Below are positions 27,290 to 35,601 of a stretch of 58,103 nucleotides of DNA, piece after piece. Below the pieces are notes generated by a model that was given only the letters and a program-made list of their open reading frames with translations, had not been told where the DNA came from and did not search any database. The stretch is from Hymenobacter nitidus (lineage in GTDB: Bacteria > Bacteroidota > Bacteroidia > Cytophagales > Hymenobacteraceae): positions 1 through 58,103 of the forward strand of contig NZ_JAJADQ010000018.1 of the NCBI RefSeq assembly GCF_020447315.1, written 5' to 3'. Within the stretch, counting starts at the first letter, position 1. Every line of letters begins with the position of its first letter. The position numbers and the translations under genes are program-made.

Positions 27290-28140
27290 TCCGTCTGCTC
27301 TGGCTGGGGGCTGTTTGCTGCGGATCTGCCTACCTCGCGCCTCCCTGGACCCTGCTGTTTCCGGAGCATCCGAACAGCCAGGCCTCCCTACTCCCAGCCC
27401 TACCTTGACCAGCTACCTGGTACTCTGTCGGCCCTGGATGTTGACCACTGCCCCAGTTGAGCGGGTGCCCGGTTTGTACCTGGTGGCTGCTCGACTCCCG
27501 GGTCCCTTCCTCGCCCAGGTCTCCCCTCCGCTGCACTGCTCTGGCCTGGCCTGGCTGCTCCCTGTGGCCACCAACTCCTGCAGCAGCTCCCGTGGCTCTG
27601 CGTTTCTGCCGGCACTTCTTCCCCGAGCTACCCGACTGCCCACTGCCCCCTTGCTGCCTCCCTCGCGCCTGCTCCCGCCCTCGTGTGTGTGCGACCCCCG
27701 ATCAGCGTGAAAAATGGCACTCCCTCTCCCCGGCCATTTCCGACTGTGCGCCTCCTGCAGCTCCTGGCCCTTCTGCCTCAGCTGCCCTGTTCCCTTCGCG
27801 TCTCTTGTGGCCGAACCTTCCCGATGGCCACTACCGGCCGTTGGGGAATTCTTGGCGCGGGTGTTTCTCCAGACTCTTGGGTATCCTGCGCTGGCCAGTA
27901 CCCAGCTTTCACCCAGTTGCTGACTACTGCTCTCCCACCCAGGTCCTACGCGCTCCCCTGCCCATCACCCGAAGCACCTGCTCCCGGGTACTCCTACCTG
28001 CTTGGGTATGCGGTTGTGTGTGCTCGCCTGTCTGCCTGCTCGCTCCCGTGTCCTTGCACTCACCCACCTGCGCACTCCTGCCCCCACACGTGCACGCCTA
28101 CCCACGCACATGCCTACTCGCACGCGACCCCTAAATAGCC
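27290..28140. other. long C/T-rich non-coding stretch
   Basis: About 850 bp in which the plus strand is strongly pyrimidine-rich (runs such as CTCCCACCCAGGTCC and many CTGCCC words), unlike any neighbouring gene. Several frames stay open by composition alone, and their translations are Pro/Ser/Leu/Arg-rich with no domain. I regard it as non-coding. It lies between the mobilization operon and the replication region, where single-strand or primosome functions would be plausible, but this is inference. The 330 bp before it (26958-27289) show nothing. Confidence 0.55.
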
Positions 28141-28381
28141 TGACTAGCTGATAAAGCATAACGGGCAGTCGAGCTAAAAACTCGCCCCTCCCCCTTGTCA
28201 TCACCTCCGAATTGTGCTGCTGACCTGGTGCTGGATTTTCCCTGCAAAAGCATCTCTAGAATCTGACGCCTCTTCAGCTGCTTCAGATTCCTCACTCCTC
28301 AGGCTTCTGAGAAACTTCATCGGAGCCGTTGTTGGTCGTTGCCATGGTAATCAGAAATCGAAGCTGCTCGAAATCCAGAGT

Positions 28382-28423
28382 CACACGCCCGCCCACGTGT
28401 ATACACGTGCGTGCGCGTGTGAC
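28382..28423. repeat. alternating purine-pyrimidine palindrome
   Basis: Outer arms GTCACACGC and GCGTGTGAC bracket the perfect 16-bp palindrome CACGTGTATACACGTG, with five unpaired bases on each side. The alternating CG/TG/CA steps could form Z-DNA or a cruciform. A second, looser example (GTACATGTGCGCACGTG ... CATGTAC) is near 28633-28662. This structured region spans 28200-28790 and holds no gene. Confidence 0.6.
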
Positions 28424-28792
28424 CCCCATTGCCGGCTGAGCGAATATTTACTACAAAGCCGAAATCAGGAAGTACAAGGAATTCTATTTTCCCAGAAATG
28501 CGGTACAATGGCAAATTCCAGAAAGTCCATTTTAGTCTAAAACCGCATTCTGGCCATGTCCCATTTTATACCAATATGGGCCGCCCATAATTCCTGGTTT
28601 CCTAGATTTTATACCTCGCACACAGGCGCGCAGTACATGTGCGCACGTGAGCATGTACCTGCTCATCCCTACGTACCCATTGTGTGTGCCTGCTCCTGAC
28701 TCCCACCTTTCAGAAATTCCTGTACCTTGCTTCCGACTCGAACGCATTAGGCCTCCGAGTTCGACTATCACTACCCCGCTACCTTTCCCATC

Positions 28793-29143
28793 ATGAGCAA
28801 TCTGGAAAATCAATCCTCCCCTGGTTCGGATGCCTCAGAGGCTGCAGCAGACTCGGCCGGCCCCTCTCCCGCGCCCACGTCTGCCCCTGCTCGTACGAGC
28901 ACGACGGCCACCACCGGCAAAAAGAAGAACAGCCCGCCGACGCCCACGACGGTTGAGCGCGTCGGCCAGCCCTACCGTCTGACTCAACCCCTGGACTGGG
29001 GCGTACGGTTTGCCTGTTTGATGCTGGAGCAGGAAGATGGCACCCGACGCACCCAACAGGACTTCGTGGATGAAGCCGTCCGGGCCCACCTCGACCGCCT
29101 CCGCAAAAAGGGCATGGCCTTCCCTGACAAGATGCTGGAGTAA
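28793..29143 (+). CDS. small plasmid protein with possible RHH C-terminus
   Basis: 116 residues. The first 55 residues are low-complexity Ser/Ala/Thr/Pro with a Lys patch (TGKKKNSPP); residues 60-116 (YRLTQPLDWGVRFACLMLEQEDGTRRTQQDFVDEAVRAHLDRL) form a compact helical unit that looks like a ribbon-helix-helix or short DNA-binding domain. The codon use at the C-terminus is normal coding. Probable plasmid maintenance or copy-number protein from its position before the origin; unproven. The following 440 bp to the first iteron are AT-rich and without genes. Confidence 0.55.
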   Translation: MSNLENQSSPGSDASEAAADSAGPSPAPTSAPARTSTTATTGKKKNSPPTPTTVERVGQPYRLTQPLDWGVRFACLMLEQEDGTRRTQQDFVDEAVRAHLDRLRKKGMAFPDKMLE

Positions 29144-29602
29144 GCGGTTTCCCCCAGGCCCTGAGGCTGCTCCTGGCGCCGAGAAAACCTGAATTCTCTC
29201 CGGCGTGATTCGTGCTCTCTCGTTTTACGCGTTTTTAAGCCCGTCACTGCACGATCAGCTTTTAGGCAGCCCTTTGTACGCATTTGGGGTCGTTCTTCTC
29301 ACAGCGCACAGGAATCTATCGGATAGTGGCTGTTCCTATCCCACTCCTCCCTATCCTGTTGCTGATTTTTGAGAGACAGCACACCATTTTGTATGTTAAT
29401 GTATAATTAATATTTAAATAGTGCAATCGCCTTCACTGGCTTCGTGTTGATTTGTTTTGTCTGTTTCGTTTCGCTTGTGTTTTGATTTACGAACAGATCC
29501 TTTCAATGCTTTTTACCCCTTCCCAATTATTGTGAGCTTTTTATTTATTTGTTCTATTTGAGGGCTTTCTAACTGCATGTATTCCAATGCATTACAATGG
29601 TT

Positions 29603-29730
29603 AACTGTTAGGTTTCGTGTGTTAACTGTTAGGTTTCGTGTGTTAACTGTTAGGTTTCGTGTGTTAACTGTTAGGTTTCGTGTGTTGAACTGTTAGGTTT
29701 CGTGTGTTAACTGTTAGCAAGGTTATAAAC
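29603..29730. repeat. origin iterons, main array of six
   Basis: Six direct copies of a 21-bp unit AACTGTTAGGTTTCGTGTGTT at 29603, 29624, 29645, 29666, 29688 and 29709. Spacing is 21, or 22 bp once; the last copy is only AACTGTTAG. The unit is a typical binding site for a Rep_3 initiator. More copies lie at 29874-29917 and 30050-30092. Confidence 0.9.
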
Positions 29731-29835
29731 ACTAACACATGGTCGATAATTGGTTAGGTTGGTCGATTTCAGTCATCCACATTAGTCTTTCCTCCTTAAA
29801 TCGGGATTATTTTGTCCTCTAAAGCACTGTTTAAG

Positions 29836-29873
29836 AGCCCGATAAGCTATTAATTTTAATAGCTTATCGGGCT
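29836..29873. repeat. 38-bp perfect hairpin in the origin
   Basis: Eighteen-bp arms starting AGCCCGATAAGCTATTAA around a two-base loop. It lies between the main iteron array and the next pair, in AT-rich DNA, and ends directly at the next iteron. It could be an intrinsic origin structure or a transcription terminator facing either way. Confidence 0.8.
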
Positions 29874-29917
29874 AACTGTTAGGTTTCGTGCGTCGAACTG
29901 TTAGAGTTCGTGTGTAA
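29874..29917. repeat. origin iterons, second group of two
   Basis: Two units starting at 29874 and 29896, with changes near the 3' half (GTGCGTCG; TTAGAGTTCGTGTG), so these are weaker variants of the 21-bp unit. Confidence 0.8.
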
Positions 29918-30019
29918 TGTTTGAAAGCCATTTTCACCCTAGTATGAGTCTCAGGTGGGTTCTGTATTTCACGTATTCATCATAATCATTGTCAATATAA
30001 TGTTGATATATAAAGCTTC

Positions 30020-30041
30020 ATGCAATTAAATTTAATTGCAT
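30020..30041. repeat. 22-bp AT-rich perfect palindrome
   Basis: ATGCAATTAAATTTAATTGC plus two bases; perfect dyad just before the third iteron group. Together with the preceding AT-rich 100 bp it is the most likely melting zone of the origin. Confidence 0.7.
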
Positions 30042-30049
30042 CACATTCA

Positions 30050-30092
30050 AACTGTTAGGTTTCGTGTGTTGAACTGTTAGAGTTCGTGTATC
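30050..30092. repeat. origin iterons, third group of two
   Basis: Units at 30050 and 30072, the second of the variant type (TTAGAGTTCGTGTA). They lead into the inverted half-iterons in front of rep. Confidence 0.8.
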
Positions 30093-30095
30093 AAA

Positions 30096-30157
30096 TTGTT
30101 AGTATTTTTGATAGCACTAACAGTTCCTATTGTTAGTATGCTTGCGGCAACTAACAA
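30096..30157. promoter_or_regulatory. inverted half-iterons, probable rep operator
   Basis: Four short copies in alternating orientation: TTGTTAGT (30096), ACTAACAG (30116), TTGTTAGT (30130) and ACTAACAA (30150). They are fragments of the iteron core and lie within 100 bp upstream of the rep start. Rep_3 plasmids commonly autoregulate rep by Rep dimers on such inverted repeats, so that role is inferred. Confidence 0.65.
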
Positions 30158-30193
30158 TTTGATTATATTGTCACACAATTAATCCATTATACG

Positions 30194-31177
30194 ATGGCAG
30201 GAACGCTGACAGTGGTTAAATCGCCACTTCATATTCGTCAACATAATGCTTTAACAACTGCTCGTTACGAGTATTCAGAGTTACAGTTGGATTTCCTGTT
30301 TTTTCTGATTTCCAAGCTTCGGGCGACTAAGGATAACGTCTCTTATACTCTTTCAATCTCCGAATTGTCTGCGCTCACAGGTAAGCGCTATAACTATAAA
30401 TATTTGCAGGAAGCTACTGCTGCTATGGGTTCAAGGCTCTTTGAGATTAAAACTGAGGGCAGCTACAAACAGCTCTGGATGTTTCAATCCGTAGACTATC
30501 TGCACGGGCAAGGGATCATTGAAGTGAAGTTATCGGAGGATATACTTCCCTTCCTATTCGATCTCAAGAACAACTTCACTTCTTATGAATTACAAGCCGC
30601 GCTGAAGCTTACCAGTAAGTATGCTAAACGGATTTACCCTTTGTGCTCCCAATGGAAAGACAGAGGAGCTACTCCTCTTCAGACTCTGCGCGATTTCAAG
30701 CACATGTTAGGTCTTATCACAAAAGGAAAGGAAGAATATCCTACTTTCGGCCCTTTTAAGACATTCGTATTAAATACAGCGATCAAGCAGATTAACGAGA
30801 ATACTGATATTGAGATCGAGTTGGTAACAGAGAAACTGGGAAGAGCCGTTCATCAAATTGGCTTCAAAGTATCTGTTAAGCCATATGCGCTGCAGATTCA
30901 GTTCAGTAACGATCACCTGCCCGCTATTTTAGCACCTGATGGCATTAACCATGAACAGTACGACAATGCTGAACGCATTCTTGATGAGGTCCGCATTGTC
31001 GACGAAAAGCTACGCCACCAAATTCTCAGTAGTTCAAAATTGGTTAGGGCTGTACTTAAGTTCAGCTATGACTTACGGACAGGGAAGATAGTGAAACCTA
31101 AGAATGCTGGTGGTTACCTCCTTACCGCACTTGGTTTAGCTCCCAGAGCGACCAAGTCCGCCGCCAAATCATCCTAA
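30194..31177 (+). CDS. plasmid replication initiator, Rep_3 family (RepB-like)
   Basis: 327 residues. Two winged-helix domains: WH1 (about 20-130; ALTTARYEYSELQLDFLFFLISKL, then SISELSALTG) and WH2 (about 135-240; LTSKYAKRIYPLCSQWKDRG and LRDFKHMLGL). The family pattern with LTxARYxxxxxQ is clear. It should bind the adjacent iterons and open the origin. A C-terminal domain (about 255-327; IVDEKLRHQILSSSKLVRAVLKFSYDLRTGKI) is a helical extension of the kind found in Bacteroidota initiators. This C-terminal part is repeated just downstream, in the same frame, as a separate short ORF. Confidence 0.9.
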   Translation: MAGTLTVVKSPLHIRQHNALTTARYEYSELQLDFLFFLISKLRATKDNVSYTLSISELSALTGKRYNYKYLQEATAAMGSRLFEIKTEGSYKQLWMFQSVDYLHGQGIIEVKLSEDILPFLFDLKNNFTSYELQAALKLTSKYAKRIYPLCSQWKDRGATPLQTLRDFKHMLGLITKGKEEYPTFGPFKTFVLNTAIKQINENTDIEIELVTEKLGRAVHQIGFKVSVKPYALQIQFSNDHLPAILAPDGINHEQYDNAERILDEVRIVDEKLRHQILSSSKLVRAVLKFSYDLRTGKIVKPKNAGGYLLTALGLAPRATKSAAKSS

Positions 31178-31246
31178 ATTTCGTGGCGAAGGAGTCCATC
31201 AGTAGCCGGTTCGCTTCGACGAGTCTCCCAAGCAAACCAAGATTCG

Positions 31247-31465
31247 ATGGCGCACCGGCATCTGAAGTTACTGAGTATCAAAGGTCCCAAGCTGATCAGC
31301 CAAATCATCAACGATGATGGGCTCGTAAATGAGCTGTTCAAGTTTATGTACCGTCTGAAGACTGATAAGATCAAAGCCGATAAGAACCCCGCCGGGCTCC
31401 TGTTAACTGTCCTGGGGCTCAAAACCCCGGCCAAAAGTAGCTACTCTACCCCTCCTCTGCCATGA
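31247..31465 (+). CDS. free-standing paralog of the Rep C-terminal domain
   Basis: 72 residues. Residues 15-62 (LISQIINDDGLVNELFKFMY, RLKTDKIKADKNPAGLLLTVLGL) align closely with the C-terminus of the Rep protein ending 70 bp earlier, and both lie in the same reading frame, separated by the rep TAA and 23 further codons. It thus looks like a tandem duplication of the 3' end of rep that is now separate. Its stop overlaps the start of the next gene (ATGA). It may modulate Rep dimers or DNA binding, or be a vestige. Start chosen at the first ATG. Confidence 0.55.
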   Translation: MAHRHLKLLSIKGPKLISQIINDDGLVNELFKFMYRLKTDKIKADKNPAGLLLTVLGLKTPAKSSYSTPPLP

Positions 31466-31752
31466 CACCACACGACCAAGAGGCCTATCGCGTGCTCAGA
31501 GCCTATCTGACGCATCTTCTGACCGATCCTCGGGACAAAGCCCTACAGGATGTGCCGGCGCTGCTACGCGCCAGTGTAGAAGCCTTTATGCAGGGCAAGA
31601 CTGTGTACCATGATGCACAGGATCAGCCCATGATCTATGCCCATGACCTAGCCGCGTGGGCCCACCAGGTCATTCACGTTTCCGGCCTGGAGTACCCAGT
31701 AGCCTTGGCTACAGTCGACGTGGAGAGCCTGCGCCAAGCCATGGCGGCATGA
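31462..31752 (+). CDS. small protein preceding Fic
   Basis: 96 residues, acidic-neutral and helical, no membrane segment. Overlaps its upstream neighbour by four bases and the Fic gene by four (ATGA type). Position is that of an antitoxin to Fic, but the Fic protein carries its own inhibitory helix, so an antitoxin role is not required. Family not recognised. Cotranslation with Fic is highly likely. Confidence 0.55.
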   Translation: MTPHDQEAYRVLRAYLTHLLTDPRDKALQDVPALLRASVEAFMQGKTVYHDAQDQPMIYAHDLAAWAHQVIHVSGLEYPVALATVDVESLRQAMAA

Positions 31753-32513
31753 GTTGGAGTGAAATTGAGCGCCTAACGGCGCTGGTGCAGCAGATAGAGG
31801 CCTCCGAACGCCTGTCGCGCCAACAGCTCAACCACGTGCTGGTATCTGCCCACTCGACGATGATTGAGGGCTCTCGAGTAACGGTACAGTCAGCCTTCGA
31901 CTTCCTGGTAGGTGATGAAGCCAAAGTAGATCCCAGGCTTCCCTGGGATGGTTACGACATGCTGGCCGACCACGCCCAGGCACTGGACCTGGCGTTGCGG
32001 TGGGCTGATGAGCGGCGTCTTCCATCGGTGCACCTACTGCAGGAGTTAGCCGGGGCCGTCATGCGCACTACGGGGCTGCAAACCAATAGTATTTTAGGCA
32101 CAACCGATGCTGCCCGCGGAGATTTCCGGTTGGACAAGGTTTCGATCCTAGGGGCCAGTTCCTTCCCCAACGCCCAGAAAGTACCGGCGCTCGTGGAGCA
32201 GCTTACCCAACAGTTGCGGGAACAAATGAAGCAAGCAGCTACGCTGCAGGAGCAGCTCACCCTTGCGTTTGATGCCCACCAGCAACTGGTGAGTATCCAT
32301 CCCTTCAACGATGGCAATGGACGTACCTCCCGGTTGCTCATGAACTACATCCAGCACTATTATGGCCAGCCATTAACCGTCGTCTTCCGGGAGTATAAAG
32401 CCGCTTATTTCTCGGCGCTGGAAGTAAGCCGGCAAACCCAGGACCTCACCCAATTCCGTGTGTTTATGCAGGCCCAACATATAAAATCGTTGGAGCACCA
32501 GTTACGCAAGTGA
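31749..32513 (+). CDS. fic: Fic-family protein, class II
   Basis: 254 residues. The active-site motif HPFNDGNGRTSR starts at His184. The inhibitory motif (S/T)xxxE(G/N) is present near the N-terminus as S36-TMI-E40-G41, which places the protein in class II, where the inhibition is intramolecular. The N-terminal 30 residues resemble the Fic_N domain. It probably transfers AMP from ATP to a Tyr, Thr or Ser of a target protein; the target is unknown. Last of a four-gene run with rep, rep-like and the small protein. Confidence 0.85.
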   Translation: MSWSEIERLTALVQQIEASERLSRQQLNHVLVSAHSTMIEGSRVTVQSAFDFLVGDEAKVDPRLPWDGYDMLADHAQALDLALRWADERRLPSVHLLQELAGAVMRTTGLQTNSILGTTDAARGDFRLDKVSILGASSFPNAQKVPALVEQLTQQLREQMKQAATLQEQLTLAFDAHQQLVSIHPFNDGNGRTSRLLMNYIQHYYGQPLTVVFREYKAAYFSALEVSRQTQDLTQFRVFMQAQHIKSLEHQLRK

Positions 32514-32528
32514 AACAACAACTGATTC

Positions 32529-32540
32529 TACAACTAAAAT
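32529..32540 (-). promoter_or_regulatory. isolated 12-bp partition-type repeat
   Basis: TACAACTAAAAT, identical to the first unit of the array at 36508. It lies 350 bp outside the left arm of the inverted-repeat segment, whereas the matching array lies just outside the right arm. This suggests that the segment split an originally continuous site. The remaining sequence from 32541 to 32879 has no gene I can support. Confidence 0.5.
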
Positions 32541-32879
32541 AGGATGTTAAAAAAGTTGTATATTAAGATACACATTCTATCTCAAGACATTCAAAAACAA
32601 TGCATTACCCGTTTTTTCGCTGGTCTGGCATACACGATAGGCTATGAATATAGTTCGATGTCAAAGCACACTTTATATACTCGGCAGGATCCACTGTTGG
32701 TGAAATTACTGCACTAGTACCTATCGAGTTCCAGAGCAAAAGAACGCTTGCTGAGTCGCGCCTAGCGCAACCCTACATGGTCGTATTCCCAATCGGCATC
32801 AAGCAGATCAAAGAAGGTTTCTACAGGGGCCGCAGCGGCTTGAGCACCGCATATTATCTCTACTAACCCCTGCTTCTGG

Positions 32880-33008
32880 AAGTCCTTTTTGTAGCAGCTG
32901 GGGATAAAATTACGCTAAGCTTTTACGGCCAGTTGAGTTAGTAGCTCAGCGTGGCCTGCAGGTGCTTGGCCTTAGTTAAACGTTTGGTCCAAAGGTTACA
33001 TGGGCGGC
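32880..33008. repeat. 129-bp inverted repeat, left arm
   Basis: Matches the complement of 36364-36492 with one mismatch (33005). The arms bound a 3.6-kb segment with three genes and no transposase. Inside the arm a short hairpin TGAG-TTAGTAG-CTCA occurs. Outer edges show no target duplication. Possible origins: a solo IS end pair, an invertible segment, or ends of a transposon whose transposase was lost or acts in trans. Confidence 0.9.
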
Positions 33009-33363
33009 TTTATGGTGGCGGCATCCCACTCAATGGTAAGTAGAGTTTCCAAGTCGAATTGCAGCACACCTATCAGGCTTCATCAAAGAAATCAAACTCG
33101 CCTTAGAGGCTATCGCTACAACCCGTCTAAAAATTTCGTTAAGTCCGAGTAGGACATTGTAGCCCCTGTAGCTGTTTTACAGCAACTTCGAACCACTAGA
33201 CAGCCAAGAAGGCCTTGGGAAATACCACCACAGCCGCTGCTTCCACCAATACTCTACAGCGCCGCTGGTCACCGATTTCAGCCCGGTGGTCAAATCATTT
33301 TCTGGCCGACAAGTAGTTGGAGTTCCTTTGGCAGAAAGACCTTGCACCGCTGACTTCAAGCCC

Positions 33364-34551
33364 ATGGAACCAACTCCCCGCCAACCCTACCTCGACTGGC
33401 TGCGCCTGCTGTGCATTGCCGGTGTGCTAGTATTTCACTGCGCGATGCCCTTTGCCGCCGAAGAGCAGTGGCACATCCGCAACCCGGAAAGTACTAACCT
33501 GCTGATGGAGCTGGTCGTGTTCCTGCATCTGTTTCGCATGCCACTACTGTTTTTCGTGTCGGGCGCGGTGAGCTATTACATGCTGCGGCGGCGCTCGGCC
33601 GGCCGCTTCGTGGGGCTGCGGCTGCGGCGGCTGCTGGTGCCGCTGCTGTTCGGCATGCTGGTGGTGGTACCCCCGCAGGTTTACATGGAGCGGCTCACAC
33701 AGGGCTTCCTGGGTAACTTCTGGGACTTTTACCCAAGCATCTTCACCACCGGCCCCTACCCGGCCGGCAACTTGAGCTGGCACCACCTCTGGTTTGTGGC
33801 CTACCTGCTGGCCTACGACGTCCTCTTTGCCCCGGTGTTTGCCTGGCTGGCCAGCCCGCGCAGCGCTGGGTTCCGAGCTTGGCTGAGACACCAGGCGCGG
33901 GGCTACCGGGTGTACTGGCTGGCGCTGCCCGGCATCCTGTGGTACGCCGCTACCTCCCGCGCCCTGCCCCAAACCAACGACCTGGTGCACGACGGCGGCT
34001 ACTTCGTCTACTGGCTGCTGTTTGTGTTGGTGGGTTTCCTGTGCGCTGCCCAGCCCGCCTTGCTCGACCGACTGGAACGGCTGCGACGGCCCTCGCTCAC
34101 TATCGGCTTCGTGCTGCTGCTGGTATTCAACTACCTGCGCTGGAACGACGTGGAACTCCCTGCCGGTTTCCCGCCGATTTTTACCCCGGCCATTGCTTGG
34201 AGTTTGGTGCTGGCCTTCATCGGCTACGGGAAGCGCTACCTGCAGCGCCCACACGCTACGCTGGTCTACTTCAACCAGGCCGCCTATCCCTTCTACATCG
34301 TGCACCAAACGGTGATCGTGGTGCTGGCCTACTACGTGGTGCAGGTACAGCACGAGAGCATTCTGGGCAAGTACCTGTTCCTGGTAAGTACTACCTTGCT
34401 CGTGTCCATGGGTATCTTTCACCTGTTGGTGCAGCCGTTCGCCCCACTACGGTTCCTGTTCGGCATGAAGCCCCTGGCAAAGCAGTCGAATCGGCCTTCG
34501 CTATCTGAACCGTTGGCTCCAATAACGCAAGAAGTGCTGCTCACCGCTTAA
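33364..34551 (+). CDS. membrane acyltransferase (acyltransferase 3 family)
   Basis: 395 residues, about ten hydrophobic helices. The N-terminus YLDWLRLLCIAGVLVFHCAMPF contains the conserved R/H pair of the family (LDWLR ... FH), then FFVSGAVSYYMLRRRS with a basic loop. This family transfers acyl groups such as acetyl to surface glycans, lipids or peptides in the inner membrane. The substrate is unknown. The ATG at 33364 is used because it immediately precedes the first helix. The gene is followed in nine bp by a sensor kinase gene in the same operon, and the 350 bp upstream have no gene. Confidence 0.85.
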   Translation: MEPTPRQPYLDWLRLLCIAGVLVFHCAMPFAAEEQWHIRNPESTNLLMELVVFLHLFRMPLLFFVSGAVSYYMLRRRSAGRFVGLRLRRLLVPLLFGMLVVVPPQVYMERLTQGFLGNFWDFYPSIFTTGPYPAGNLSWHHLWFVAYLLAYDVLFAPVFAWLASPRSAGFRAWLRHQARGYRVYWLALPGILWYAATSRALPQTNDLVHDGGYFVYWLLFVLVGFLCAAQPALLDRLERLRRPSLTIGFVLLLVFNYLRWNDVELPAGFPPIFTPAIAWSLVLAFIGYGKRYLQRPHATLVYFNQAAYPFYIVHQTVIVVLAYYVVQVQHESILGKYLFLVSTTLLVSMGIFHLLVQPFAPLRFLFGMKPLAKQSNRPSLSEPLAPITQEVLLTA

Positions 34552-34560
34552 TTTTGCCCC

Positions 34561-35601
34561 GTGAAGTATCTACCTGCCCTGCGCCGCTACCTGCTGCCGG
34601 CCGGCTTTGGCTTGCTGGGGTATGGTACCTTGCGGCTGCTGAACGACACGGTATCAGGGTTCCGCTTCTGGGAGCGGTCTTGGGCGCTGAACTTGCTGGA
34701 AATGGCTGTTAGCGTGGGGCTGGGGTATGGGCTGCTTGCCGCCTGCCGGCGCTTGCTGCATTCCTTTCATCCAGAGGCTGGGCCAGCTGCCGACCACGCG
34801 GTGCTGGGGCGTGAGCTGCTGGCCGTAGCGGCTGTCACGGAGCTGATGGTCAACCTGGTTTTTACCCCGTTGGCAGCCCTGACCGACGATGGCCTCTCAT
34901 GGGCCGACTTTGCGGCCATCAACACCGTGCCGCTTCTCTACGTGCTGATGTACTATGGCGTGCTGCGCAGCCGCCACTACCTACGCACCGCGCTCAGCCA
35001 GCAGCTGCAGCTGGAGCGTGCCGCTCGCGAGCAGGCCCTTACCGAGCTTAAGTTCTTACGGGCGCAGTACCACCCACACTTTCTGTTCAACGCGTTGAAC
35101 ACGGTATACTTTCAGATGGACGAGGACGTAGCCGCCGCTAAGCGCAGCGTGGAGCAACTGGCCGACCTGCTCCGCTACCAGCTCTACGACCAGCAGCAGC
35201 CTGTGCCCATCCGGCAGGAGTTGCAGTACCTGCGCAGCTACTTGGAACTGCAGCGGGTACGCAACTCGGAGAAGCTGCGGCTGCACGTAGCAGTGGCCCC
35301 ACAGCTGTGCGAGCAGCGCCTGTACCCTCTGCTGCTGCTGCCCTTGCTGGAAAATGCGTTCAAGTACGTGGGCGGGGCCTACGAAATCGACGTGCGGGCT
35401 ACGCTAACTGCCGACACGCTGGAGTTCCGGGTGTGCAACTCCGTAGCCGCCAGCCCCCGCGCCGTGTGCCCTAGCGGCATTGGCTTGGATAACTTACGCC
35501 GCCGCTTACAGCTGCTTTACCCACAGCGCCACCAGCTGCGGGTCGAGCCGCAGCCTACGTCTTTTACGGCTTCGCTCACCCTCGCCCTGTTGCCCGCATG
35601 A
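34561..35601 (+). CDS. LytS/YehU-type sensor histidine kinase
   Basis: 346 residues from a GTG. Four hydrophobic helices (about 10-130) are followed by a coiled-coil (LQLERAAREQALTELKFLRAQ) and a His_kinase domain whose phosphoacceptor is His171 in QYHPHFLFNALN. The N-box of the ATPase is LLPLLENAFKY, and the G box is GIGLDNLRRRL. It has no extracellular sensor domain of size, so it probably senses a membrane ligand or state. Its stop codon overlaps the start of the response regulator (ATGA). Known pairs of this type regulate nearby transport or surface genes. Confidence 0.9.
   Translation: MKYLPALRRYLLPAGFGLLGYGTLRLLNDTVSGFRFWERSWALNLLEMAVSVGLGYGLLAACRRLLHSFHPEAGPAADHAVLGRELLAVAAVTELMVNLVFTPLAALTDDGLSWADFAAINTVPLLYVLMYYGVLRSRHYLRTALSQQLQLERAAREQALTELKFLRAQYHPHFLFNALNTVYFQMDEDVAAAKRSVEQLADLLRYQLYDQQQPVPIRQELQYLRSYLELQRVRNSEKLRLHVAVAPQLCEQRLYPLLLLPLLENAFKYVGGAYEIDVRATLTADTLEFRVCNSVAASPRAVCPSGIGLDNLRRRLQLLYPQRHQLRVEPQPTSFTASLTLALLPA

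Noticed and set aside
27221..28138. Four overlapping open frames of 69-225 codons on the plus strand
   Set aside because: Their translations are Pro/Ser/Leu/Arg-rich in every frame, which follows from the pyrimidine bias of the DNA; none shows a domain or a plausible start region.
29603..30092. Regular repeats resembling a CRISPR array
   Set aside because: Units are 21-22 bp and adjacent, without unique spacers, and lie in front of a Rep_3 gene; these are iterons.
31462..32513. Classical class I Fic toxin with an upstream antitoxin
   Set aside because: The inhibitory SxxxEG motif is inside the Fic protein itself; the small upstream protein lacks it, so an antitoxin call is not supported.
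33544..34422. 292-codon frame antisense to the acyltransferase
   Set aside because: His/Gln/Val-rich shadow typical of the complement of a membrane protein gene.
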